From contig QEUW01000104.1 in the NCBI GenBank assembly GCA_003577005.1, forward strand, positions 1 to 19,399: a DNA stretch of 19,399 nt, in the 5' to 3' direction. The position numbers and the translations under genes are program-made. The notes under the pieces were generated by a model that did not search any database, was not told where the DNA came from, and saw only the letters and a list, made by a program, of their open reading frames with translations. Positions 8,601 through 14,078 of this stretch are shown in pieces (positions within the stretch are counted from its first letter, which is position 1; every line of letters begins with the position of its first letter). The DNA is from Chloroflexota bacterium. Lineage in GTDB: Bacteria > Chloroflexota > Anaerolineae > Caldilineales > Caldilineaceae.

Positions 8601-8880
8601 CACCGGCGGCGACTTGTGCGATCACGGGCAGGGTGCCCGCTTGAAACCCCTGTACAAAATCCACGCCAGCATCTGTGCCACCCTCATTGTGATATTGGGT
8701 CGAGACGACAGTATTTAGTGGTAGATCGTCGAAGTCGATCACTGTATCGGCCACTGTACCGGCAGCGGCTGCTTGCAGCGACCGGCCGGTTAAAAACTCT
8801 CCTTGCACGAAGATGTGGGCCATTGTAAACCAGACAGCAAATGAGAAGACCAATACGCTCAACAGGTGGGAAAGTCGCAT
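5674..8880 (-). CDS. Large secreted metzincin-like zinc metalloprotease
   Basis: This is a 1068-residue exported protein, probably a cell-surface or extracellular protease. The start ATG (8878-8880) has AAAGGAG 9 bases upstream (8890-8896 on the plus strand). A hydrophobic signal (about residues 4-27) is followed by a beta-rich region with IDFDDLPLN and a closing DDLTFD (about 45-210), and Ig-like sequence (215-320). A module with IRGIEVTQGI and KTIVRVYADN follows, then the catalytic domain. HELHHGLGRPH (631-641) fits the metzincin zinc motif HExxHxxGxxH with Glu632 as the base. DFMSYC with Met702 fits the Met-turn, 61 residues on. The C-terminus has Ig/FN3-like repeats (about 840-1050, SPQPGEQI, EASDADGDP) and ends SNVFLPLISGEGS. 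Paired Cys motifs (CPRPEC, CEGC) suggest disulfides. I cannot assign a MEROPS family, and the substrate is unknown. Confidence 0.85.
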   Translation of the reverse strand: MRLSHLLSVLVFSFAVWFTMAHIFVQGEFLTGRSLQAAAAGTVADTVIDFDDLPLNTVVSTQYHNEGGTDAGVDFVQGFQAGTLPVIAQVAAGEAPSGTQIGKITFICPRPECPGATNTTGRFQFAKQQIQVSVGAFGTAANTIRLLAFDASGLLVAEDAVTVTGGTGFRNQLAVRTSSPRIASFRVQGSTVAPIGIDDLTFDNPETPPPLDFALSLVHGPIEVVQGESAVMEIAVARINNSTGNIRLHIDLATLPARVTVSPQVVDTAAPERVRITFTLAAAQDAAPVAGQLVTVVATPSGPAAGPAPKTLEVPVSVLAAFVYDLRIRGIEVTQGISFAPVLRPEDADSGGQVYQYPFTLYAGGKTIVRVYADNALPTPAGGVEGVSMRLYGFYGETGSPLQGSPLSPELGKRTLTSRIDLAQARQDPDGAFTFTLPWNWTEGFQPPGTVSLGFPTVLRAELVPPRETPTLKECEGCQANNTFTLSDVHYHPTSPFRIAPLRLRVQGASVPTAQAAFRQARRMTPTRIEVPNYLGTINITDIVQSGKPLDDQQAEAIDRVFHWFENNRSAGNMAIGVAPAFAGLEFSAPLHIAGRVVDFPYCVTFVVGQICGGPPIAVVNANRPLTSVAHELHHGLGRPHASPCGGGGANGQVAESWPPDQQGSIQGVGLDVRTNSGGDTGPYRLIAPGLSGQPAQWYDFMSYCASTADNDSWISTHGWRDLIQMLSRGASHDFITPSAAAAQPEQALEITTPSTVTAPTLIVHGWVGSTGTVTITAVSPYDGQPAEFAPSPFHLVVRDAAGEILSDTPMYTVSSHVDGGGVLTFLWHEVPASEAASVEITLNGVGVAQRVRSPNAPQVAILSPQPGEQIEREGDFVVRWEASDADGDPLMVTIDYSTDDGQSFRTLYVGPNENGAVVPSADLAGAESARIRVRVNDGFNETTALSAPFNVLRVPPSVTIEAPADGQRIMQNAALYLSGEGFDDAFQPIAEENLCWSAGSTPIGCGAQLSTTGLAPGLHDIRLVAQDAQGLSASAAVTVEVLASDEVDETGTVQSNVFLPLISGEGS

Positions 8881-9206
8881 CGCCGTTATCTCCTTTACAG
8901 GCTTCTATCACGCACCTCAAGCTGTTCTACAGCCAAAGGTAGCAGGGCCAACGTTTGATAGCCGTCGCTACAACGTTTGGCTCGACGATAGCCTGTTGCA
9001 GCAAGCGACACTTAGAGGACGCGACCGGAGACAGCTACTTGGACGCGTAAGAGATGCTCGTTGCTTAGGATCAAGATACAACCACGGTCGGATGTAGCTG
9101 GCCTTCAGTTTTGATTTTGCCATGCGGGGCGAGTGGCGTGCGTTCAAGCTATCCACGCTGCTCTCACCATCGATTGGCAACCGTATTTCAGAAAGGAGAA
9201 AAGATT
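8881..9206. other. Divergent intergenic region between protease and DinB-like genes
   Basis: This 326-base region must hold the promoters for both divergent genes. Besides the two ribosome sites I see only a repeated CAACGTTTG pair (8947-8981, listed separately). I found no convincing -35/-10 pair on either strand and no gene. Confidence 0.5.
8947..8981. promoter_or_regulatory. Candidate operator: paired CAACGTTTG motifs
   Basis: CAACGTTTG occurs at 8949-8957 and 8971-8979, 22 bases apart (about two helical turns). The outer flanks are GCC and GGC, so the whole block 8947-8981 is also an imperfect inverted repeat. It lies 70-100 bases upstream of the protease start codon in a divergent spacer, where a shared regulator could bind. 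No regulator family is recognised. Confidence 0.35.
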
Positions 9207-9689
9207 GTGAGTAAACGAGCCAATGCGCTCGCAGAGCGGATCGAGCAAGGAGCCGCGCAACTGGCCGCCCTCGCCGAGGGTCTATCCGAGGCCGAATGGC
9301 AGACACCTGTCCCTGGGGAGGAGCGCACAGTGGGCGTGCTGATCCACCACGTCGCCAGCATCTATCCATTGGAGGTGGACCTGGCGCAACAGTTGGCAGC
9401 TGGCAAACCAATCGCTGGCGTCACCTGGGACGATGTCGCCCAGTTAAATGCGCAGCATGCCCACGACCATGCCACGGTGAGCAAGACGGAGACACTCGAA
9501 CTCTTGCGGACAAACAGCAAGGATGCGGCGGATCGGGTGCGTGCGTTTACCGATGAGGAACTGGACCAGGCAGCGCCGGTATCGCTCAACGCCGATGCGC
9601 CCCTCACCGCCCAGTTCTTTATCGAGGATCACGCCCTGCGTCACAGCTTCCATCACCTGGCGGCCATTAAGGCAACGCTCAAGCGCTAA
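9207..9689 (+). CDS. DinB-like (YfiT/DinB superfamily) four-helix protein
   Basis: This is a 160-residue cytoplasmic protein of the DinB/YfiT superfamily, metal-binding four-helix bundles often acting as thiol-dependent transferases or of unknown role. The GTG start at 9207 is set by AAAGGAG (9192-9198) 8 bases upstream; a longer frame from 9111 has no ribosome site. The helical N-terminus (ERIEQGAAQLAALAEGLSEAEW) is followed by a TVGVLIHHVAS motif with His47/His48. Near the C-terminus comes DHALRHSFHHLAAI, with His142, His146, His149 and His150. A His from the first motif plus a HxxxH pair from the second is the usual metal triad. It is probably monocistronic: it diverges from the protease, and the next gene is 453 bases on, past several hairpins. 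The actual substrate is unknown. Confidence 0.8.
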   Translation: MSKRANALAERIEQGAAQLAALAEGLSEAEWQTPVPGEERTVGVLIHHVASIYPLEVDLAQQLAAGKPIAGVTWDDVAQLNAQHAHDHATVSKTETLELLRTNSKDAADRVRAFTDEELDQAAPVSLNADAPLTAQFFIEDHALRHSFHHLAAIKATLKR

Positions 9690-9710
9690 CACCCTACCCA
9701 AAAACTACAG

Positions 9711-9806
9711 ATTTCTAGTTAGCGGCTCTGTGCTGCGCACAACCGCCGCTAACACACAATTTTTAGTTAGCGGCTCTGTGCTGCGCACAACCGCCGCTAA
9801 CACACA
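9711..9806. repeat. Two tandem 48-bp hairpin units
   Basis: The unit 9711-9758 is repeated at 9759-9806 with one mismatch (C9715 versus T9763). Each unit folds by itself. GTTAGCGGC (9718-9726) pairs with GCCGCTAAC (9745-9753), and inside it TGTGC (9729-9733) pairs with GCACA (9737-9741) around TGC. The second unit folds the same way. No open frame continues through them. A tandem duplication of a whole hairpin points to a repeat that expands or moves, not a plain terminator. Confidence 0.9.
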
Positions 9807-9807
9807 A

Positions 9808-9849
9808 GGGTTGCGGAGTTCGCACGCCCACGTGCGAACTCCGCAACCC
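9808..9849. repeat. Perfect 18-bp intergenic hairpin
   Basis: GGGTTGCGGAGTTCGCAC (9808-9825) is followed by a 6-base loop and its exact reverse complement (9832-9849). It abuts the tandem 48-bp units but shares no sequence with them. There is no U-tract on either side. Confidence 0.88.
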
Positions 9850-9855
9850 ATATAC

Positions 9856-9915
9856 TTGCAAGGCGAAAGTGGGTAGGTAGGGAAAGGCTTTCTACCTACC
9901 GCTTTCGCCTTGCAA
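9856..9915. repeat. Long two-part intergenic hairpin
   Basis: TTGCAAGGCGAAAG (9856-9869) pairs with 9902-9915, and GGTAGGTAG (9872-9880) pairs with CTACCTACC (9892-9900), around an 11-base loop with a small internal bulge. In total 23 base pairs form. It is the fourth consecutive palindrome after the DinB-like gene. Confidence 0.88.
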
Positions 9916-10142
9916 ACAGGATGACTTGCTCCTCGTTCGCCCCCAACCGGCCAATTGATCTTTTGGCTAGACCCTCCGACAACCCAGAATTGATCCTCCG
10001 GCAGGCGACAGGGTCGCTCGCCTGCGCTATCCTTTGTCACAGCGTTCAGGATTGATACGAAGGCCTGAACGACGCCAACGAAACACGGCGAACGGTCATG
10101 CGACAGTAACCTGACAAAAAATCTGTGACAAAGGAGAGCAAC
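9916..10142. other. Leader region of the cupin gene
   Basis: There is no gene here. After the hairpin cluster come a smaller stem-loop, GCAGGCGA (10001-10008) with TCGCCTGC (10018-10025), then the long inverted repeat listed at 10031-10134, then the ribosome site AAAGGAG (10130-10136). A convincing promoter for the cupin operon was not found. Confidence 0.5.
10031..10134 (+). promoter_or_regulatory. Inverted repeat that can mask the cupin ribosome-binding site
   Basis: CCTTTGTCACAG (10031-10042) has an exact 12-base reverse complement at 10123-10134, and that second arm contains most of the AAAGGAG ribosome site of the cupin gene. Between the arms CGTTCAGG (10043-10050) pairs with CCTGAACG (10064-10071), starting one base after the first arm ends, and CGCC/GGCG (10073-10076, 10087-10090) may form another stem. 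The leader could therefore fold into a closed multibranch structure. No known riboswitch or thermosensor class is recognised. Confidence 0.45.
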
Positions 10143-10628
10143 ATGAACACAAACCACCAAGCATCTGTTGTGCGGCTGAGCGAACTCCAACTGCCGGAGT
10201 TTGGCTACGAGAATAACCCGGCGGCGCGCGTCCGCGGGACCTTTCCCTTCTCTGCCGCCACTGGCAACAAGAACACGGCAGCGGTCTATGTGGAAGTAGA
10301 GCCAGGTTGCCATCTGCCCACCCACACCGACAGCGCCGAAGAGGTCCTACTCTTCCTCGGCGGCCAGGCCAAAGTGACCGTGGGCGATCTTGAGGCCGAA
10401 GTCGCAGCCGGCGAGATGGCGGTTGTCCCGGCCATGGCGCCCCACTCGGTCTATAACGTGGGCGACGAGCCGCTCCGCTTTGTTGGCATCTTTTCGAGCA
10501 ACACGGTGATGAGCACCTTTGACCAGCCGCTCTTGCTTCTGGGCCAGCCACCCGTGTCGCCGCTGGGCGAGCGCACGGTTCTTACACCGCTGCCGATCCA
10601 GTTCGAGCAGGCGCCGGTGGCCGCGTAA
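10143..10628 (+). CDS. Cupin-domain protein
   Basis: This is a 161-residue single-domain cupin, cytoplasmic (no signal peptide). The ATG at 10143 follows AAAGGAG (10130-10136); an in-frame GTG at 10125 overlaps the leader stem and is less likely. Cupin motif 1 reads GCHLPTHTDSAEEVLLFLGG, with His57, His61 and Glu66/67 as candidate metal ligands. Motif 2 is GEMAVVPAMAPHSVYNVGD, with His101 and Asn downstream. Such proteins bind a metal and act as small dioxygenases, isomerases or sensors; nothing here decides which. The tail after residue about 120 is Pro/Leu-rich. It is followed 45 bases later by a DUF3237 gene on the same strand and probably heads a four-gene unit with a cupredoxin and an FAD oxidase. 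The leader hairpin suggests control of its translation. Confidence 0.85.
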   Translation: MNTNHQASVVRLSELQLPEFGYENNPAARVRGTFPFSAATGNKNTAAVYVEVEPGCHLPTHTDSAEEVLLFLGGQAKVTVGDLEAEVAAGEMAVVPAMAPHSVYNVGDEPLRFVGIFSSNTVMSTFDQPLLLLGQPPVSPLGERTVLTPLPIQFEQAPVAA

Positions 10629-10673
10629 GTGGAATATCTGATAAAAGCATCAACTCGAGAAAGGAAGAATCCA

Positions 10674-11141
10674 ATGAAAAAGCAAGCAACCATGCCCGTG
10701 ACAGAACACCTGTTTGATGTCGCGATCCAGCTCACGAAGGTCGAGGAATTTGGCATCAGTTTTCAAGAATTGGTCAGCGGCCAGGTGACGCTGCCGCCCC
10801 AGGGAGCCCGCTTTGACATTTACTTTGCCGGCTCCATCGAAGGCGAGAAGATCAGGGGCTCCATCGTTGGTGTGGATCACGCAGTGGTGCGCGCCGACGG
10901 GCGGTTCGACCTGAATCTGCTCGAAACGATCACTACCGACGACGGCGAGATCATTGCCGTACGCGGGGATGGCATCTTCGGGATGCCCGATCCAGAAACC
11001 GGCTTTTCTCAGATCCGCGTAAATGCGCAGATGACCACCTTTTCACCAAAGTATGCGTGGCTGAATGGCCTTCAAATCTGGGAGACAGGCACTTCCTATG
11101 TGCCTAAAGGCGAAATCCGCCTGAAGGCCTATGTCGCCTAG
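10674..11141 (+). CDS. DUF3237 family protein
   Basis: This is a 155-residue protein of the DUF3237 family, a small beta-barrel-like family of unknown function often found beside oxidoreductases. The start ATG at 10674 has AAAGGAAG (10660-10667) 6 bases upstream. Family hallmarks include LFDVAIQL near the N-terminus, a SIEGEKIRGSIVGVDHAVVR stretch followed by ADGRFDLNLLETITTDDGE, and SPKYAWLNGLQIWETGT near the end (the YAWLN block is typical). No signal peptide or membrane segment is present. It is 45 bases downstream of the cupin and 134 bases upstream of the cupredoxin lipoprotein, all on the same strand. No catalytic residues can be proposed. Confidence 0.8.
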   Translation: MKKQATMPVTEHLFDVAIQLTKVEEFGISFQELVSGQVTLPPQGARFDIYFAGSIEGEKIRGSIVGVDHAVVRADGRFDLNLLETITTDDGEIIAVRGDGIFGMPDPETGFSQIRVNAQMTTFSPKYAWLNGLQIWETGTSYVPKGEIRLKAYVA

Positions 11142-11275
11142 CTTCAAGCCGGCATCCGTCCTCCGTAACCGGGACCGCGGGGAGAGCATGACATCATCCA
11201 CTTACCTTCCGGCGGTCTCGGCAAACCAAAGATCGATTAAGCGGCACTATCACTATACAAATAAGGAGAATCGAG

Positions 11276-12118
11276 ATGCGTAACCAAGTACACTTGTTGG
11301 CCCTTCTGTTGGTTGTGGCCCTGTTCCTCAGCGGGTGTGCGGTAGCCGCCTCGCCAGCGCCAGACCAGCCGCTGCCGGAGCTGTTGATCCAGGCGTCCGA
11401 ATACGCGTATGACGTCCCCGACCGCATCGAAGCCGGCCTGACCACCGTCGCCCTGGAGAATGAAGGCGAGTTGGCGCACCACGCTCAGCTTGCCCGTCTG
11501 CCAGAGGGGATGACGCCAGAGGCATGGCTGGGGCTGATGCAGGAGAACCCGCCGGCCGCCATCCAGGCTGTGACCTATGTCGGTGGCCCTGGCCTGCTCG
11601 ACCCAGGTCTGCGCCAGGAGGTCGTGCTCGATCTGTTGCCTGGCACCCACCTTGTGGTCAGCTTTGTCTTCGACGCCGAGGGCGTGCCCTATCTTGCCAA
11701 AGGCATGGTCAAACCGTTCGAGGTGGTTGCTCCATCCACAGCGGCGAAGGTCCAGCCGATCGAGAGCAACGGCACGGTGGAACTACTCGACTTCTCGTTC
11801 ATCTTACCGGCCGGGATTGGCGCCGGCCCTCAAGTGTGGGAGGTAGTCAACGAGGCGCAGGAGATCCACGAAATCATGGTCCTGAAGCTGGCCGATGGCA
11901 AGAACCTGCACGATGTGATGGCCTTTCTGCAGACGCCCAACGGCGAGGCCCCCTATGTCAATTTGGGTGGCTTCCAGGCCATCACACCGGGAGAGAGCAG
12001 CTGGCTCAAGCTAGACCTTGAACCGGGCGAGTATGTGGTGACCTGCTACGTACCCGGCGCAGAGACGGGCGACCCACACTTCGCTATGGGCATGATCCAG
12101 TCGTTCACGGTTAAGTAG
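11276..12118 (+). CDS. Lipoprotein with two cupredoxin-like domains
   Basis: This is an exported lipoprotein of 280 residues. ATG 11276 follows AAGGAG (11263-11268). The signal peptide ends in a lipobox LSGC (Cys21). Two homologous beta domains follow. Domain 1 (about 35-150) has LAHHAQLARL and ends LVVSFVFDAEGVPYLAKGMV. Domain 2 (about 165-280) has IHEIMVLKL and ends YVVTCYVPGAETGDPHFAMG, then M. In domain 2, His198, Cys257, His268 and Met271/273 fit the His-Cys-His-Met ligands of a type 1 copper site, as in sulfocyanin-like proteins. In domain 1 the Cys is Phe and the second His is Tyr, so that copy should not bind copper. A surface electron carrier with one active and one structural domain is a reasonable inference. 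It precedes an FAD oxidase gene by 79 bases. Confidence 0.78.
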   Translation: MRNQVHLLALLLVVALFLSGCAVAASPAPDQPLPELLIQASEYAYDVPDRIEAGLTTVALENEGELAHHAQLARLPEGMTPEAWLGLMQENPPAAIQAVTYVGGPGLLDPGLRQEVVLDLLPGTHLVVSFVFDAEGVPYLAKGMVKPFEVVAPSTAAKVQPIESNGTVELLDFSFILPAGIGAGPQVWEVVNEAQEIHEIMVLKLADGKNLHDVMAFLQTPNGEAPYVNLGGFQAITPGESSWLKLDLEPGEYVVTCYVPGAETGDPHFAMGMIQSFTVK

Positions 12119-12133
12119 CATCGAGCCTGATCC

Positions 12134-12166
12134 AGGTGACAGTCACCTCGCAGATGACTGTCACCT
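12134..12166. repeat. Hairpin between cupredoxin and FAD oxidase genes
   Basis: AGGTGACAGTCA (12134-12145) pairs exactly with 12155-12166 over a 9-base loop. The first arm with the loop can also fold as AGGTGA/TCACCT (12134-12139 with 12143-12148), so two conformations compete. It sits 15 bases after the stop codon. There is no U-tract. Confidence 0.8.
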
Positions 12167-12197
12167 ATACATTGTCGCTTACACACGGAGGAAGAAT

Positions 12198-13643
12198 ATG
12201 TTCGACCAGACAATCGCCATCCCCACCACTTACCAGTCAACCCTCAACGAAACAATGATTGCATCCTTCATGCGCCAATTTGGTGGCAAAATCGTCCAGC
12301 CCGGCGACCCTGGTTACGATAGCGACCGCCGGGTCTGGAACGGAATGATCGACAAGCACCCGGCGCTGATCGCCTACTGCCACAGCGTTGACGATGTCAT
12401 CACCGCAGTCAACTTTGCCCGTGAGCAAAACGTGTTAGCCGCCGTGCGCGGGGGTGGCCACAATGTTGCCGGCAACGCCGTCTGTGACGGTGGCCTTGTC
12501 ATCGACCTTTCGCCCATGCGCAAGATAGAAGTGGACCCTGAAGCCCGTACGGTGCGCGTCGAGGCTGGCGCCACCATCGGCGAGGTAGACCGGGCGACTC
12601 AGCCGTATGGTCTGGCAACCCCCACCGGCAACGTCTCGGAGACAGGGATCGCCGGGTTGACGCTCGGCGGCGGCTTGAGCTGGCTCCGGCGCAAGTACGG
12701 CATGAACATCGACAGCCTGCTCAGGGTAGAGCTCGTCACCGCCGACGGCCGCGTCTTGGCCGCCAGCGCAACCGAGAATGCCGATCTCTTCTGGGGCATC
12801 CGCGGCGGTGGCGGCAACTTTGGCATCGTGACCGCATTTGAGTTTCGCCTCTATCCGGTTGGCCCAGAGGTAAGTTTGCTCTCCGTATTTTATCCCTACA
12901 CCATGGCGCGGGAGGTCTTAGCGGCCTGGCGCTCCTTTACCGAGACAGCGCCGGACGAAGTCAGCAGTGATGCGATCCTCTGGCAGATTCCGGCTGTGCC
13001 GCTCTTCCCTGAGGCGATTCATGGTGAGCTAATCGTCGGCATGGGCGCTGTGCATGTGGGCCCGGTGGACGAAGGCATGCGTCTGCTACAGCCGCTGCGT
13101 GAGCTAGGCGAACCGTTGGTCGATATGAGTGGCCCTCTGCCTTATCTTGCCGTGCAGAGCGCCTTTGACCCGCTCTTCCCGGCCCATGAACTGCGCTATT
13201 ACTGGAAATCGCTCTATCTCGACCACCTGGACGACCGTGTCCTCGACGCCATCCTCCGCTGGAATGAGACGCGGCCTTCGCCACGGACCTTTATCCCCAT
13301 CCGCCATCTGGGGGGCGCCATCAGCCGCGTGGCCGAGGGCGCAACCGCAGCCAGCAACCGGCAGTCGCCCTATCTGCTCAGCATCGATATGACCTGGAGC
13401 GATCGCAACGACGATGCCAAGAACGTTGCCTGGACGCAAGCCTTCTGGCGCGAAATGCACCGTTTCTCCAGTGCCGGCGGCGTCTATCTGAACTTTGCTG
13501 GATTGGGCGAGGAAGGCCAACGGATGATGCAATCGGCGCACGGCCCCAACTATAAACGGCTGGTAGCGCTCAAGAACAAGTACGATCCCACAAACTTCTT
13601 CCGGCTCAATCAAAACATTGTCCCCTCGGTGAGCCGTACTTAG
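12198..13643 (+). CDS. FAD-linked oxidoreductase, berberine bridge enzyme / 6-hydroxynicotine oxidase type
   Basis: This is a 481-residue flavoprotein oxidase of the vanillyl-alcohol-oxidase/BBE superfamily, which oxidises alcohols, amines or sugars with O2 or another acceptor. ATG 12198 follows GGAGG (12187-12191). The FAD-binding half shows AAVRGGGHNVAGNAVCDGG, where His88 is the usual covalent FAD-attachment residue, and then ETGIAGLTLGGGLSWL and FWGIRGGGGNFGIVTAFEF. The region around GNVSETG has no Cys where doubly linked BBE enzymes have their second attachment, so a single covalent link is likely. The C-terminal BBE motif is intact (YLNFAG, then YDPTNFFRLNQNI). No signal peptide is seen, so it is cytoplasmic even though the cupredoxin before it is exported. 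It is likely the last gene of the cupin-led unit. The substrate cannot be read from sequence. Confidence 0.92.
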   Translation: MFDQTIAIPTTYQSTLNETMIASFMRQFGGKIVQPGDPGYDSDRRVWNGMIDKHPALIAYCHSVDDVITAVNFAREQNVLAAVRGGGHNVAGNAVCDGGLVIDLSPMRKIEVDPEARTVRVEAGATIGEVDRATQPYGLATPTGNVSETGIAGLTLGGGLSWLRRKYGMNIDSLLRVELVTADGRVLAASATENADLFWGIRGGGGNFGIVTAFEFRLYPVGPEVSLLSVFYPYTMAREVLAAWRSFTETAPDEVSSDAILWQIPAVPLFPEAIHGELIVGMGAVHVGPVDEGMRLLQPLRELGEPLVDMSGPLPYLAVQSAFDPLFPAHELRYYWKSLYLDHLDDRVLDAILRWNETRPSPRTFIPIRHLGGAISRVAEGATAASNRQSPYLLSIDMTWSDRNDDAKNVAWTQAFWREMHRFSSAGGVYLNFAGLGEEGQRMMQSAHGPNYKRLVALKNKYDPTNFFRLNQNIVPSVSRT

Positions 13644-13645
13644 TG

Positions 13646-13719
13646 CCTATCCGAATAACTCTGCGACCAACTCTGCTCGCAGGTGTAGTTGTCGGACCCG
13701 CAACCGTTATTCGGATAGG
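13646..13719. repeat. Intergenic palindrome after the FAD oxidase gene
   Basis: CCTATCCGAATAAC (13646-13659) and its exact reverse complement (13706-13719) enclose 46 bases. The enclosed segment can partly pair too (CGACCAACT with AGTTGTCG, one bulge). It begins 3 bases after the stop codon. There is no strong U-tract, so it is a structured 3' end or a repeat rather than a textbook terminator. Confidence 0.8.
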
Positions 13720-13743
13720 TTCTTAACAGCCGGGCAGCCAAAG

Positions 13744-13778
13744 TGAACAATTGGCAATTGGCAATTGCCAATTGTTCA
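13744..13778. repeat. Near-perfect hairpin of CAATTG/GGCAATT words
   Basis: GAACAATTGGCAATT (13745-13759), a 3-base loop, and the exact reverse complement (13763-13777), plus one outer T-A pair. It is built from tandem TTGGCAA words, in the same style as the GCGTAAT hairpin at 2300-2361. It lies 25 bases after the previous palindrome. Confidence 0.88.
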
Positions 13779-14078
13779 TAAATTCCCTCATCCAACTCTT
13801 CATGGTAGGATTATCTGCGAAAAGCGTGATCAATGCCGGCGCAGAGGCGAGATTAGGTTCTGTTGGCAGTTGGTCTCGACCGGCAATAAGCGAGGCTATT
13901 GTCGCACGCTTTGCGCTGTTCTCACCAGAGAAAAAGCCTCCCTTCTGGCAAGGCCAACAGAACCTGGCGAATCCCGCCCTCACAGATATTAGGCCACGCG
14001 CTCGCCCCAATCGAGCAGCAAAGCTGTGCGCAACAGTCGCGCAGCTCGACCACGATGGTAGCGGGAAGGAAGTTGTTC
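13779..14078. other. Spacer upstream of the NB-ARC regulator, with separated inverted repeat
   Basis: AGGTTCTGTTGGC (13855-13867) is matched exactly by its reverse complement at 13953-13965, enclosing 85 bases. I see no flanking target duplication. The open frame of the regulator extends back to 13899 but has no ribosome site there. The spacer probably carries the promoter of the regulator; no clear -35/-10 pair was found. Confidence 0.5.

Noticed and set aside
9711..9806. CRISPR-like array
   Set aside because: Only two directly abutting repeats with no spacers between them, and no cas genes in the window.
10031..10134. Known riboswitch class
   Set aside because: The inverted repeat and nested stem do not match the conserved cores of common riboswitches that I can recall; kept only as a candidate structured leader.
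9705..10325. 206-codon open frame on the minus strand
   Set aside because: It runs through four hairpins and the 48-bp repeats, so its translation contains duplicated segments, and it overlaps the cupin gene.
13899..14078. Longer N-terminus for the NB-ARC regulator
   Set aside because: No ribosome site near 13899 and an unstructured Arg/Ser-rich extension overlapping a 13-bp inverted repeat; AAGGAAG supports GTG 14079.
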